This document shows, piece after piece, positions 33,246 to 42,403 of a DNA stretch of 64,000 nucleotides. The notes beneath the pieces were generated by a model. That model made no database searches and was not told the origin of the DNA. It saw nothing but the letters and a program-made list of their open reading frames with translations. Origin of the DNA: Streptomyces sp. CB02058 (GTDB taxonomy: Bacteria > Actinomycetota > Actinomycetes > Streptomycetales > Streptomycetaceae); NCBI RefSeq assembly GCF_001905505.1, contig NZ_LIPG01000001.1, positions 186,001 to 250,000 of the forward strand, read 5' to 3'. How positions within the stretch are numbered: position 1 is the stretch's first letter; every line of letters starts with the position of its first letter. Position numbers and translations under genes: made by a program.

Positions 33246-35719
33246 TCCTCGTCGGCGAGCTCGGCGACCCCGGTGATCCGGTGCAGCGGATACGTCCGTA
33301 CCTCGTCGGCGGTGTGGTCGTACGCCGTGACGAAACCGCCCTCGACCTTGACCGGGGCGATCACGCGCTGGCTGGCCGCCCCGTCCGCGTTGACGTAGCC
33401 GATCCAGACCGCCGAGCCGGTCATCGCCGCCGCCTGCACGGTGGCCAGGGTCTCGGCGGGGGTGGTGCGCGGCAGGGAGCCCGTGGCCGTGGAGTCCGGG
33501 GTGTCCTTGTGGACGACCCTGGCGGCCGTGTCGCCGGCCCTGATGGCCCGTACGGCCGCGCTCAGCAGGGTGGCGTCCGGGACGGGCGGGCCCTCGGGCA
33601 CGGGAGCCGGAGGCGTCCTGGGCGGGGTGCGGCGGGCGCCGGCACGGGTGATCAGGACATCGCCCTCGGCGGACTCGGCGGCCGGGGCGTACCCCATCTC
33701 CCGCAGCCCTTCGAGCAGCGAGCCCGGGTCGGTCTGGGCGGCCAGGACGGTCGGCGCGAGCCGGCGCAGCCGCAGGGTGGCCGAGCGCTTGTCGGCCAGG
33801 ATCTCGTTGAGCACGGCCTCGTCGTCGCAGCGTACGTACGCCGAGGCGGCGCCGATCCGGAGATGGCCGTGGCGCCGGGCCACGTCGTCGATGAGATAGC
33901 TCAGCGGCTGCGGCACCGGGGTGCGGCTGTGCGTGGCGAGGAAGGCGTGCAGGTCGGACGCGGCCTGCCCGGCGTCGAGAGCGCGGCGCACGGAGCCGGG
34001 GGTGAAGCGGTAGACCGTCGCGCCGCCCTTGGACTCGATGTCGGCGAGCACCGAGAGCATGTCGGCGAGCGGGCGCTCCAGCGGGCCGGGGGCGACGGCC
34101 GTCAGATCGGCCTGGAGCAGCACATGGTCCAGCGGTTCGGGGATCAGCGGGGCGAGCCGGGCCGCGGCCTCGGCGGGACCCTCGTCGAGCAGTGCGCGGG
34201 CCTGGGAGGAGAGGGCGCCGCGGCCGGTGATGCCGAGGAGCTCCGACTCGTTGACCGTCCACAGGGCGAGCCGGGACCGCAGGTCGGTGGCCTCGTCGGG
34301 GGAGGGGGCGCCCGCCGGTGAGGGCGGGCCGCCCGGTCTGGACGTACGCAGGGGCCGCTCCCAGCGCAGCCTGGCCAGCAGGGTCTGCGGGTCGGGGGCG
34401 GTGCCCGGCGGGAGCGAGGCGAAGAGGGCCAGGACCCGGCGGCGCACCTCGGGCGCGGCCGAACGGTCCAGATCGGGGCCGAGCGCGGACAGGGCCCGGC
34501 CCTTGGCGTCCTGGCCGCCGATCAGCCCGGAGGTGCGGGTGGCGGTGAGCCAGGCGGTGGCGAGGTGGGTCCAGCGTTCCTGCGCGGCGAGGTCGAGCCA
34601 CTCGTCGGACGCGGGGGTCGCCGCATAGCGTTCGTCGGTCTCGCCGTCGGAGGCCAGCAGGCCCGCCGCGTAGGCGAGTTCGATCCAGAAGGCGGCGACG
34701 GGCTCGGAGACGTCGAGCGCGCTCGCGCACCGCTTCAGCTCGCGCACGCTCAGGCCGCCCGCGCGGAGGATGGCCGGGCCGCCGTGGTTCCAGAGCTTCA
34801 GCAGCTCCTCGACGGTGGACAGCGCCATGAACGCCTGGCCCGCCGCCGCCCTGTCCACAGCCTGGGGATCGCGCTCGGCCGCCGCCATGAGCTCCGGGGG
34901 CACGGGCTCGGGCACGCGGTGGGCGCGTCCGGCCCGCAGATGCAGCGCCGCCTCGCGCGGCAGGACCACCGTGCGCGTCGACACGGGAAGCAACAGCCCG
35001 CGGTCGCGCAGCCATTGCACGGGCGGGGTGGGATTCGGGGTGACCTCGCCGTACGGCGGGCCCCAGACGAGCCGGTCGAGGACGGACAGCGCCTCGGCCG
35101 GCGCGGTGTCCAGCAGCTCCGCCATCCTCGTCCGGTCGGTGAAGAGCCCGGCGAGCGCCGCGACGGCGGACACCGGGTCATGGGTGGCCGGAAGTCCGGC
35201 GGCGGCCAGGATCTCCTGGAGCCGGCCGGGCGACATCCCGGCCGTGGCCTCCGCGACGGTCGGGCCGAGGCCGGTGGGGGAGGGGTGCTGCGGGGACGGC
35301 GCCAGCAGCTCGCGCGCGGTGCGCACGAGATGCAGCCGGGCGTCCTCGCCCCAGACGAGGGCCTGTTCGCGCAGGGTCGTCAGGGCGGCGGGCAGCGCGG
35401 CGGTGATCGTCGCGCCCGATCCGTCGCGCCCCTCGCCGTCGCCCTGGCCGTCACCGGTGAGGAGCGCGAGCAGCGTGTCGTACGGAGCCGGGTCCGGCGC
35501 CACCGCCAGCGCCTCCGCGGTCTGGAGGGCGAAGCGGTCGAGGTGCTCCAGCGCGCGCACCACGGAGGCGCGCGTGCCGGCCCGCGTCGCCAGCTGGGTG
35601 ATGTCGTTCGGCACGGGGCTGAGCAGGTCGGGGCGGGCACGCAGAAGCCCCGCCAGCGATTCGTCGCCCCGGGCGCGCAGAGCTTCGGCGAGCGTGCGCG
35701 GTGGTGTGGTCGTCCCCAT
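33236..35719 (-). CDS. helicase-associated (XPB-linked) protein with C-terminal WYL-like domain
   Basis: This 827-residue protein has no helicase motifs of its own. It contains a long run of winged-helix-like helical repeats, a middle region of the helicase C-terminal-associated type (EPLDHVLLQADLTAVAPGPLE, TVYRFTPGSVRRALDAG), and a C-terminal WYL-like beta domain (VWIGYVNADGAASQRVIAPV, TYPLHRITGVAEL). In Mycobacterium the homologue (Rv0862c) is adjacent to the XPB gene Rv0861c, so it probably works with XPB in DNA repair. Here the two are separated by three plus-strand genes. The ATG at 35719 begins the conserved part. Confidence 0.88.
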   Translation of the reverse strand: MGTTTPPRTLAEALRARGDESLAGLLRARPDLLSPVPNDITQLATRAGTRASVVRALEHLDRFALQTAEALAVAPDPAPYDTLLALLTGDGQGDGEGRDGSGATITAALPAALTTLREQALVWGEDARLHLVRTARELLAPSPQHPSPTGLGPTVAEATAGMSPGRLQEILAAAGLPATHDPVSAVAALAGLFTDRTRMAELLDTAPAEALSVLDRLVWGPPYGEVTPNPTPPVQWLRDRGLLLPVSTRTVVLPREAALHLRAGRAHRVPEPVPPELMAAAERDPQAVDRAAAGQAFMALSTVEELLKLWNHGGPAILRAGGLSVRELKRCASALDVSEPVAAFWIELAYAAGLLASDGETDERYAATPASDEWLDLAAQERWTHLATAWLTATRTSGLIGGQDAKGRALSALGPDLDRSAAPEVRRRVLALFASLPPGTAPDPQTLLARLRWERPLRTSRPGGPPSPAGAPSPDEATDLRSRLALWTVNESELLGITGRGALSSQARALLDEGPAEAAARLAPLIPEPLDHVLLQADLTAVAPGPLERPLADMLSVLADIESKGGATVYRFTPGSVRRALDAGQAASDLHAFLATHSRTPVPQPLSYLIDDVARRHGHLRIGAASAYVRCDDEAVLNEILADKRSATLRLRRLAPTVLAAQTDPGSLLEGLREMGYAPAAESAEGDVLITRAGARRTPPRTPPAPVPEGPPVPDATLLSAAVRAIRAGDTAARVVHKDTPDSTATGSLPRTTPAETLATVQAAAMTGSAVWIGYVNADGAASQRVIAPVKVEGGFVTAYDHTADEVRTYPLHRITGVAELADEETA

Positions 35720-35783
35720 CCAACCCACGGTAGCCCCTGGAGCGCTACCGTCGGGGCAGGGCGGGTAGAGGGAGAACGATCGC

Positions 35784-37025
35784 GTGGGGATCGAGAGCGA
35801 CCAGCTTGTCTACGACTATCTCAGCCGGGTCGGTGACCTGGCGCAGCGGCAACAGCTGTCCTCGGGCGCCCGGATGCGGCTCGTCGCGACGCTGCGGGGC
35901 GAGATCGACCGGCAGCGCGGCACGGACGGTTCGGACTCCCCGGCGGTGGTGCGCCGCATCCTCGGCAGACTCGGCGCCCCGGACGAACTCGTCGCGGCGG
36001 CGGCCGAGTCGGGCGACGGCGGGGTGACGCCGCCCCCGCCGCGCGCGGCCAGGAGCACGGACGGGAAGAAGGCGGACGCGGGCGCCGGTGCGGTGCCCCG
36101 GGCGCGGCGGACGCTCCGTAAAGACGCGTCACGCAAGGGCGCGTCGCCGGAAGCGGAGGCCGCCGGTTCCCGGGCCGATGCCGCCGCGGAGGCCGCCGGT
36201 TCCCGGGCCGATGCCGCCGGTCCCGGTGGCGAGCCGGTTCCCGGCTGGCCGTCCGCCTCGGCGCCGCACATGGCCGGGCTGGACCAGCAGCCGTCCGGGG
36301 GCGAGCCCGAGTGGTGGCGGATCGAGCCGGGTCCCTTCGGGGAGGGCGGCCGGGGTGCGACGGATCCCGGCACGGCCGTGCCCGGCTTCGTGGGCGGTCC
36401 GGAGAGTCCGGAGCTGTTCGGACCGCAGGGCGCGCCGGGCCCCGGCACGCCCGTGCCCGGCTTCGTGGGCGGCCTGGAGAGTCCGGAGCTGTTCGGGCTG
36501 CCGGGCAGGCCGAAACCCCCGGGGCCGCGCGCTCCGGCGGAGGAGGCGGAGGACGAGGACGAGGGCGAGGGCGAGCCGGACGAGGAGCAGGAGGCGGCCG
36601 AGGAGCCCGGGACCCGGCCCCGGTGGAGGCCGCGACTGCGCCGCCGCCGGCGGTCCGCCGAGGGCTCCGGCTCCACGGGGCGGGTCCGCCTGTCGAACCC
36701 GGTCCTGCTGCTGGCCGCGGCGCTGCTGGTGGCAGGCGCCGTACTCGGGTCCCTCCTGGCGCTCGCGGGCGGCTGGCTGCTCGCCTACAGCTCCCGCAGG
36801 TTCTCGCGCGCCGAGGCGAAGTGGGTCGCGATGGGCCTGCCGGGAGTGGTGGTGGGTGGCGCCTTCGTCTGGCTGTGGGGGCGCATGGAGGGCCGCTGGG
36901 GCAGCCCTCTGGCCGCGGACGCCATGGGGGACGCGATGACGGACGTCCTGCCGGTGGTGGTGCGGGTGGCGGCGGTCGCGTCCGCGCTCTATCTGGTGTG
37001 GAGGGCACGGCGGCTGTCCGGGTGA
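35784..37025 (+). CDS. repeat-rich membrane protein with N-terminal HAAS-like domain
   Basis: The product is 413 residues. The first 70 form an alpha-helical HAAS-like domain (VYDYLSRVGDLAQRQQLSSG, then RMRLVATLRGEIDRQ and RILGRLGAPDELV), common in proteins controlling membrane events. A long disordered middle part contains two tandem repeats and acidic runs (EEAEDEDEGEGEPDEEQEAA). The end has about three membrane helices (LLLAAALLVAGAVLGSLLAL and following). The GTG at 35784 has GAGGGAG upstream. It is divergent from the helicase-associated gene by 64 bp. The function is unknown; the domain order suggests membrane anchoring of a cytoplasmic sensor. Confidence 0.85.
   Translation: MGIESDQLVYDYLSRVGDLAQRQQLSSGARMRLVATLRGEIDRQRGTDGSDSPAVVRRILGRLGAPDELVAAAAESGDGGVTPPPPRAARSTDGKKADAGAGAVPRARRTLRKDASRKGASPEAEAAGSRADAAAEAAGSRADAAGPGGEPVPGWPSASAPHMAGLDQQPSGGEPEWWRIEPGPFGEGGRGATDPGTAVPGFVGGPESPELFGPQGAPGPGTPVPGFVGGLESPELFGLPGRPKPPGPRAPAEEAEDEDEGEGEPDEEQEAAEEPGTRPRWRPRLRRRRRSAEGSGSTGRVRLSNPVLLLAAALLVAGAVLGSLLALAGGWLLAYSSRRFSRAEAKWVAMGLPGVVVGGAFVWLWGRMEGRWGSPLAADAMGDAMTDVLPVVVRVAAVASALYLVWRARRLSG
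36153..36218 (+). repeat. perfect 33-bp coding tandem duplication
   Basis: Units 36153-36185 and 36186-36218 are identical and encode an 11-residue AEAAGSRADAA-type unit. Identity at the DNA level points to a recent duplication. Confidence 0.9.
36366..36515 (+). repeat. 75-bp coding tandem repeat, two diverged copies
   Basis: Units 36366-36440 and 36441-36515 each encode 25 residues with the pattern PGT-VPGFVGG-ESPELFG. They differ at several bases, so this repeat is older than the 33-bp one. Confidence 0.85.
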
Positions 37026-37033
37026 ACCGCGAG

Positions 37034-37068
37034 TGTACGTTCGTACATTCCAGGTGTACGATCGTACG
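37034..37068. promoter_or_regulatory. tandem TetR operators over the acetyltransferase start
   Basis: TGTACG-TT-CGTACA (37034-37047) and TGTACG-AT-CGTACG (37055-37068) are near-identical palindromes spaced exactly 21 bp, two helical turns. The second ends 2 bp before the ATG at 37070, so a bound repressor would block transcription start. The likely binder is the TetR protein encoded just downstream. Confidence 0.75.
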
Positions 37069-37069
37069 C

Positions 37070-37651
37070 ATGACGACGGACTACTTCGCCCAGGATCCGC
37101 GTACCAACCTGGAGCGCATGCTCGCGGGTGACCTCTACATCGCCGACGACCCGGAGATCGCCCTGCGGCAGCAGCGGGCCATGCGGCTCGCGGCCCGCTA
37201 CCAGGCCGCGCACACCGAGGACGCCGAGCAGGCCCGGACGATCCTGGCCGAGCTGCTCGACTCGGTCGGCGAGGGCGTCGAAGTGCGCCCGCCGCTCTAC
37301 GTCGACTACGGCAGCAACATCGCGATCGGTGCCCGCACCTTCGTCAACTACCACCTCACCGCGCTGGACGTCGCCCGGATCACCATCGGCGAGGACTGCC
37401 AGATCGGCCCCAACGTCCAGCTCCTCACACCCACCCACCCGGTGGAGCCGGAGCCCCGGCGGGACAAGCTCGAAGCCGCGCTCCCCATCACCATCGGGGA
37501 CAACGTCTGGCTCGGCGGCGGCGTCATCGTCTGCCCCGGGGTGACGATCGGCGACAACTCCGTGATCGGCGCCGGTGCCGTCGTCACCAAGGACATCCCC
37601 GCCGACGTCGTCGCCGTGGGCAATCCCGCGCGCGTCGTGCGCGAGATCTGA
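37070..37651 (+). CDS. maltose/galactoside O-acetyltransferase family (left-handed beta-helix)
   Basis: This 193-residue protein has the Maa N-terminal domain (MLAGDLYIADDPEIALRQQRAM) and hexapeptide repeats (IAIGARTFVNYHLTALDVAR, ITIGEDCQIGPNVQLLTPTH, TIGDNSVIGAGAVVTKDIPA). The catalytic His is in TPTHPVE. It would transfer acetyl groups from acetyl-CoA to a sugar or related compound. The ATG at 37070 has no ribosome binding site and directly follows an operator, so translation may be leaderless. The TetR gene follows by 6 bp in the same operon. Confidence 0.92.
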   Translation: MTTDYFAQDPRTNLERMLAGDLYIADDPEIALRQQRAMRLAARYQAAHTEDAEQARTILAELLDSVGEGVEVRPPLYVDYGSNIAIGARTFVNYHLTALDVARITIGEDCQIGPNVQLLTPTHPVEPEPRRDKLEAALPITIGDNVWLGGGVIVCPGVTIGDNSVIGAGAVVTKDIPADVVAVGNPARVVREI

Positions 37652-37657
37652 CACGCC

Positions 37658-38209
37658 ATGGCCACCGGGCACACCGACCCGCAGCGCCGCGAGCGCATCC
37701 TCGCCGCCACGCTCGACCACATCGCGGACGAGGGCGTGGCCGGGGTCTCCCACCGCAAGATCGCGGTGCGCGCGGAGGTGCCGCTCGGCTCGATGACGTA
37801 CCACTTCAGCGGCATGGACGAGCTGCTGCGCGAGGCCTTCACCCGCTTCGCCGACGACATCGTGGCCGTGTTCGAGCTGCACCTGGGCCGCGCGGGCACC
37901 CAGGACGAGGCGCGGGAAGCGGTGGTCGACCTCATCCACCTGCTCTCCGAAGGGCCGCGCCGCGAGCTCGTGCTCACCCAGGAGCTGTACACGCTGGCGG
38001 CGCGGCGCGACGAGTACCGCGAGCTCACCCACGCCTGGATGAACCGCAGCCGCCGCCTGCTGGAGCAGCACTTCGACCCGGACACCGCGCGGCAGCTGGA
38101 CGCCCTGATCGAAGGGCTGTCCCTGCACCGGTCGCTCGACACCGAACCGCACGACCGGGAGCTGACGCGCGTGGCCGTACGGAAGCTGACCTCCGCCACC
38201 GAGGGCTGA
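37658..38209 (+). CDS. TetR-family repressor
   Basis: The 183-residue protein has the TetR helix-turn-helix at about residues 10-57 (RRERILAATLDHIADEGVAG, then HRKIAVRAEVPLGSMTYHF) and a ligand-binding helical C-terminal domain. It is cotranscribed with the acetyltransferase gene, and the tandem TGTACG palindromes at the operon head make autoregulation very likely. The inducer may be the substrate of the acetyltransferase. The ATG at 37658 fits the domain start. Confidence 0.93.
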   Translation: MATGHTDPQRRERILAATLDHIADEGVAGVSHRKIAVRAEVPLGSMTYHFSGMDELLREAFTRFADDIVAVFELHLGRAGTQDEAREAVVDLIHLLSEGPRRELVLTQELYTLAARRDEYRELTHAWMNRSRRLLEQHFDPDTARQLDALIEGLSLHRSLDTEPHDRELTRVAVRKLTSATEG

Positions 38210-38226
38210 GGGCTCCCACCGGACCA

Positions 38227-38262
38227 CCCGTGGGGTGCGGACCTGACACCGCACCCCACGGG
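38227..38262. terminator. 14-bp stem bidirectional terminator
   Basis: CCCGTGGGGTGCGG (38227-38240) and CCGCACCCCACGGG (38249-38262) form a perfect 14-bp stem with an 8-nt loop. It lies between the TetR stop and the stop of the convergent siderophore-binding lipoprotein gene. Confidence 0.9.
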
Positions 38263-38263
38263 T

Positions 38264-39238
38264 CTACTTCGTCAGATCGGCCTGGAGCTCGTCCAGGATC
38301 TTGTCCGCCGCCGTGTAGCCGATGCCCTGGATCCACAGCTCGTCGTCGACGGGGAACACCTTGCCGTCCTTGACGGCGGTCATGTTCTTCCAGAGGCCGC
38401 TGCCCACCGTCCGCGTCTCGTTCGACTTCTCCGCGTCCCCGTAGGTCGAGTGGAAGACGACGTCCGCGTCCGCCTGGTCGATCTTCTCCGGGCTGACGTC
38501 GTACGAGAAGCCGTCCTTGGCCTTGTCCACGATCGCGGGGCGGCCGAGGCCGACGTCGGCGAGGATCGTCGCGATGTAGTTCTGGCGGCCGTAGATGCGG
38601 ATGTCCGCGCCCTCGACGAACCTGACCATGTTCACCTCGGTCGCCGCCGCCTTCTCCTTGCCGCCGAGCGCCTGGGTGACCTCGCCGACGTGGGCCTCGT
38701 AGCCGGCGATGACCTTCTCCGCCGCCGGGACCCTGCCGAGTGCGTTGGCGTGGACCTGGAAGTTCTCCTTCCAGGGGTAGCCGGTGTTCTCCGTCATCAC
38801 CGTCGGCGCGATCGCGGTGAGTTCGTCGTACTTATCGCCGTGCCGGATCTTGCTGGTGAGGATCAGGTCCGGCTTCAGTGCCGCGACGGCCTCCAGGTTC
38901 GGCGTCATCATCTCGCCGAGGTCCTCGATGCCCGCGACCTTCTCCTTCGGCAGATAGCTCAGGAAGCCCGACTCCGTGCCCGCGTGCGTGGAGCCGACCG
39001 GCTTCACACCGAGGGTGAGCGCGGAGTCCAGCTCGGCGGTGTCCAGGACGACGACCCGCTTCGGGGCCACGGGCACCTTCACGTTGCCCATGGCCGTGGC
39101 GACCGTGTGCGTCTTCCGTTCCGACGAGGACGCGGCGTCGGAGTCCGGGCCGGAGTCCGAGGAGCCGCAGGCCGCGAGGGTCAGCGCGGCGGCCACGGCG
39201 AGAGATCCGGCCATGAGCGGACGGGGCGATGACGGCAT
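38264..39238 (-). CDS. iron-siderophore ABC transporter substrate-binding lipoprotein
   Basis: The product is 324 residues. The lipobox LAAC (Cys24) follows a typical lipoprotein signal. The periplasmic-binding fold of the Fe3+-siderophore/cobalamin class shows in VAPKRVVVLDTAELDSALTL, AALKPDLILTSKI and KDGKVFPVDDELW. It would capture ferric siderophore outside the membrane and deliver it to the two permeases. It is the last gene of a four-gene minus-strand operon, one base after the ATPase stop at 39240. Iron control is expected from the iron box at the operon head. Substrate (hydroxamate or other) cannot be told. Confidence 0.93.
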   Translation of the reverse strand: MPSSPRPLMAGSLAVAAALTLAACGSSDSGPDSDAASSSERKTHTVATAMGNVKVPVAPKRVVVLDTAELDSALTLGVKPVGSTHAGTESGFLSYLPKEKVAGIEDLGEMMTPNLEAVAALKPDLILTSKIRHGDKYDELTAIAPTVMTENTGYPWKENFQVHANALGRVPAAEKVIAGYEAHVGEVTQALGGKEKAAATEVNMVRFVEGADIRIYGRQNYIATILADVGLGRPAIVDKAKDGFSYDVSPEKIDQADADVVFHSTYGDAEKSNETRTVGSGLWKNMTAVKDGKVFPVDDELWIQGIGYTAADKILDELQADLTK

Positions 39239-39239
39239 G

Positions 39240-40118
39240 TCAGAGGGCCTTTCGGGAGACGGCGGACGGAGTGACGGTGCTCGTGCCGGGCGTCCACGGC
39301 GCGCCCGGCACGACGAGCGGCGAGCCGGTGACCGGGTCCGGGACGATGACGGCGTGCAGGCCGAACACCTCGCGCACGAGCTCGGCGGTGACGACGTCCT
39401 CGGGCCTGCCCTCGGCGACGATGCGGCCGGCCTTCATGGCGACGAGGTGATCGGCGTAGCGGGCGGCCTGGTTGAGGTCGTGCAGCACGGTGACGATGGT
39501 CCGCCCCCGGGTGCCGTCCGCCGCGGGGGCGGCGAGCCTGCGCACCAGGTCCAGCACCTCGACCTGGTGGGCGATGTCGAGGTACGTCGTCGGCTCGTCG
39601 AGCAGCAGCAGATCGGTGTCCTGCGCGAGCGCCATCGCGATCCACACCCGCTGGCGCTGGCCCCCGGACAGCTCGTCCACGGCGCGGTCGCCCAGCGCCG
39701 TGATGTCCGTGCGCTCCATGGCCTCCGTCACCGCACGCTCGTCCTCGTCCGACCACTGCTGCCACCAGCGCTGGTGCGGCTGGCGGCCACGGGCGACCAG
39801 GTCCGAGACGGTGATCGCCTCGGGTGCCACCGGCGTCTGCGGGAGCAGCCCCACGGACCGGGCGATCGTGCGGGTCGGTATCCGGGAGAGCTCGGTGCCG
39901 TCCAGCAGGACCGAGCCGCCGGCCGGCTTCAGGAGCCGGCCGAGAGCCCGCAGGGTGGTCGACTTGCCGCAGGCGTTGGGGCCGACGATGACGGTCACCC
40001 GCCCGTCGGGAATCGCCAGGTCCAGCTCGTGCACGACGGTGCGGTCCTCGTAGGCGAGCGTCAGGGCGCGCGCCGTGAGCCTGGACGTGGCGGTGTCCGT
40101 GAAAGGGGTCGTCGTCAT
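39240..40118 (-). CDS. iron-siderophore ABC transporter ATP-binding protein
   Basis: This 292-residue FecE/FepC-type ATPase has Walker [10 protein letters not shown] (residues 46-54), signature [10 protein letters not shown], Walker [13 protein letters not shown] and the switch His in VLHDLN. It drives uptake through the two FecCD-type permeases encoded upstream. The ATG at 40118 overlaps the permease stop at 40115 by 4 nt. A C-terminal extension of about 25 residues after the ATPase domain is low complexity. The frame open to 40712 is an out-of-frame extension into the permease gene. Confidence 0.95.
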   Translation of the reverse strand: MTTTPFTDTATSRLTARALTLAYEDRTVVHELDLAIPDGRVTVIVGPNACGKSTTLRALGRLLKPAGGSVLLDGTELSRIPTRTIARSVGLLPQTPVAPEAITVSDLVARGRQPHQRWWQQWSDEDERAVTEAMERTDITALGDRAVDELSGGQRQRVWIAMALAQDTDLLLLDEPTTYLDIAHQVEVLDLVRRLAAPAADGTRGRTIVTVLHDLNQAARYADHLVAMKAGRIVAEGRPEDVVTAELVREVFGLHAVIVPDPVTGSPLVVPGAPWTPGTSTVTPSAVSRKAL

Positions 40119-41200
40119 GCGTTGCCTCCAGCGCGGCCACCGTGGCCACGGATGATCAGCCAGATCAGATACGGGGCGCCGACCGCCGCCGTCAGCACCC
40201 CCACCGGAAGCTCGGTGGGGGAGAAGAGCCTGCGGGCCAGCAGGTCCGCGAAGACCACGATCACCGCGCCGAGCAGCGCGGAGCAGAGCAGCGGGATCTG
40301 CGCCGTACGCGTCATCCGGCGGGCGATCTGCGGGGCCAGCAGCGCCACGAAGTCGACCGGCCCGGCCGTCCCCGTCGCCACCGACGCCAGGACCACCCCG
40401 AGGGCGACGAGCCCCAGGCGTACGCGCCCCAGACGCACACCCAGCGCCGTCGCGGTGTCGTCGTCCATCGAGACGGTGCGCTGCGCCCGCGCCGCCCACA
40501 GCACGGCGGGGAACAGGACCACGAGCGCCCAGCCGATCGGGGCGGCCTCGTCCCAGCCCCGGCCGTTGAGCGAGCCCGTCATCCAGATCTGCGCCTGCTG
40601 GGCGACGAGGTAGTCGCCCTTCGTCAGGAACAGGGTCGTCAGCGACCGCAGCGCGATCGCGAAGCCGATCCCGATGAGGACGAAGCGGGTCGCGTGGAGC
40701 CCGCCGCGCCACGCGAAGACGTAGACGAGCGCGGCGGCCGCGATGCCGCCGACGACGGACAGATACGGCAGGACGGTGTACGAGGTCAGGCCGAAGGTCA
40801 TCGCGGCGACCGTGAGCGCGCTCGCGCCCTGGCTGATCCCGATGATGTCCGGGCTGGCCAGCGGATTGCGGGCGACGGTCTGGATCAGCGCCCCGGCGAC
40901 CCCGAACGCCGCGCCGACGAGCAGCCCGACCACCATCCGGGGCAGCCGCAGCGTGCCCACGACCAGCTCGTCCGGCGAGGGCTGCCCGAACAGGACCCTC
41001 ACCACCTCGGCGGGCGCGACGAAGTTCTCGCCGACGCAGAGGTACGCGACACAGACCGCCACCAGCAGCGCGACGAGCGCCGCCGCGACGACCCCCGCGC
41101 GCCGGTGGACCAGGAAGCGGGCCCGCTTCCCGACCCGTACGAGGCCGTAACCGGCGGGCCGGACCGGGGTCCGTGCGGGCACTGCCGTGTCCGCGCTCAT
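40115..41200 (-). CDS. iron-siderophore ABC transporter permease (FecCD)
   Basis: The product is 361 residues with about ten helices. FecCD signatures are [36 protein letters not shown] and [17 protein letters not shown]. The N-terminus carries an extra basic cytoplasmic tail of about 35 residues. The ATG at 41200 overlaps the stop of the first permease gene at 41197, and its own stop overlaps the ATPase start, so the operon is tightly coupled. The two permeases form the heterodimeric channel. Confidence 0.95.
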   Translation of the reverse strand: MSADTAVPARTPVRPAGYGLVRVGKRARFLVHRRAGVVAAALVALLVAVCVAYLCVGENFVAPAEVVRVLFGQPSPDELVVGTLRLPRMVVGLLVGAAFGVAGALIQTVARNPLASPDIIGISQGASALTVAAMTFGLTSYTVLPYLSVVGGIAAAALVYVFAWRGGLHATRFVLIGIGFAIALRSLTTLFLTKGDYLVAQQAQIWMTGSLNGRGWDEAAPIGWALVVLFPAVLWAARAQRTVSMDDDTATALGVRLGRVRLGLVALGVVLASVATGTAGPVDFVALLAPQIARRMTRTAQIPLLCSALLGAVIVVFADLLARRLFSPTELPVGVLTAAVGAPYLIWLIIRGHGGRAGGNA

Positions 41201-42207
41201 GCGGGCACCGCCTTCCGGCGTACGAGGGCGACCAGGAACGGCACTCCGATCAGCGCCGTCATCACGCCCGCCGGGACCTCGCCCGGCGGGAACAGGACCC
41301 GGCCGACGACATCGGAGACCAGGAGCATCACGGGCCCGACGAGCGCCGCCATCGGCAGCACCCAGCGGTGGTCGCTGCCCACGAGGGCCCGGGCGATGTG
41401 CGGCACGGCGAGGCCCACGAAGGCGATCGGCCCGGCCGCCGCGACGCCCGCGCCGGTGAGCACGGTGGCCCCGATGCCTCCGACGACGCGTACGGCCGCC
41501 ACGTTCTGGCCGAGGCCCTTCGCCACGTCCTCGCCCAGCGCCAGCGCGTCAAGACCGCGCGCCACGGACACCACGAGGACCGTGCCGATCAGCAGGAACG
41601 GCCAGATCTGCTGGGCGACCTCCGCCTCCCGGCCGGCGATCGAGCCCACCTGCCAGAAGCGGAACTCGTCCAGCGCCGACGCCTTCGTGGTGAGCACCGC
41701 CATCGTCACCGACACCAGCAGCGCGTTGATCGCGGCGCCGCCCAGCGCGAGCTTCACCGGAGTCGCGCCGCCGCGCCCCCGGGAGGCGACGGCGTACACC
41801 GCGACGGACGCGACGGCGGCACCCGCGAAGGCGAACCAGACGTAGCCGGTGAGGGTGTGGACGCCCGCGTACGCGATGGCGAGCACGACGGCGACCGAGG
41901 CGCCCTGGCTGATGCCGAGAATCCCGGGGTCGGCGATGGGGTTGCGGGTGATGCCCTGGAGCACCGTGCCCGCCAGCGCGAGTGCCGCGCCGACCATCAG
42001 CCCGATCAGGGTGCGCGGCACCCTCATCTCCCTGATGACCTCGGCGGCGTCGGAATGCCCGCCGTGCAGCAGGGCGTCGAGCACGGCGCCGGGCGCGATG
42101 GACCGCGCGCCCACGGCGAGGCTGAGCAGTACGGCCGCCAGCAGCGCGACGACGGCCGCGGAGATCGCGAGCGCGCGTCTGGACAGGCGGGGAGCGGCGG
42201 CTGCCAT
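41197..42207 (-). CDS. iron-siderophore ABC transporter permease (FecCD), first gene of operon
   Basis: This 336-residue permease has [40 protein letters not shown] and [19 protein letters not shown]. The ATG at 42207 is the probable start; a TTG three codons upstream is possible. No strong ribosome site is visible. It leads the four-gene importer operon. A good iron box lies 52-70 bp upstream, so transcription should be repressed by an IdeR/DmdR-type regulator when iron is sufficient. Confidence 0.95.
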   Translation of the reverse strand: MAAAAPRLSRRALAISAAVVALLAAVLLSLAVGARSIAPGAVLDALLHGGHSDAAEVIREMRVPRTLIGLMVGAALALAGTVLQGITRNPIADPGILGISQGASVAVVLAIAYAGVHTLTGYVWFAFAGAAVASVAVYAVASRGRGGATPVKLALGGAAINALLVSVTMAVLTTKASALDEFRFWQVGSIAGREAEVAQQIWPFLLIGTVLVVSVARGLDALALGEDVAKGLGQNVAAVRVVGGIGATVLTGAGVAAAGPIAFVGLAVPHIARALVGSDHRWVLPMAALVGPVMLLVSDVVGRVLFPPGEVPAGVMTALIGVPFLVALVRRKAVPA

Positions 42208-42258
42208 CGGAACCAATCGGGGTGAGCGCGAACAAGGAGGGGCAAACCCCGGAAAGGG

Positions 42259-42277
42259 GGAGGTAAGGCTTGGCTAA
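42259..42277. promoter_or_regulatory. iron box (DmdR/IdeR type)
   Basis: GGAGGTAAGGCTTGGCTAA matches the 19-bp consensus TTAGGTTAGGCTAACCTAA at 13 of 19 positions by my count, keeping the central AGGCT and the CTAA end. It lies at promoter distance upstream of the importer operon. Confidence 0.75.
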
Positions 42278-42363
42278 GTCTATGCGTGGCCTGTGAGGGA
42301 GGGCAGGGGGCCTGCTGCCCCGGTCACCGGGCGCGGGCGGCGCGCATCTCCACCTGGGGTCTC

Positions 42364-42397
42364 TCGTTCGGATCTTGGCGGGCTCCGATCCGAACGA
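42364..42397 (-). terminator. hairpin terminator after the 174-residue protein gene
   Basis: TCGTTCGGATC (42364-42374) and GATCCGAACGA (42387-42397) form a perfect 11-bp stem with a 12-nt loop; allowing two mismatches it extends to 42358-42403. It lies directly past the stop at 42404 and also shields the iron-regulated promoter. Confidence 0.8.
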
Positions 42398-42403
42398 AAG
42401 GCC

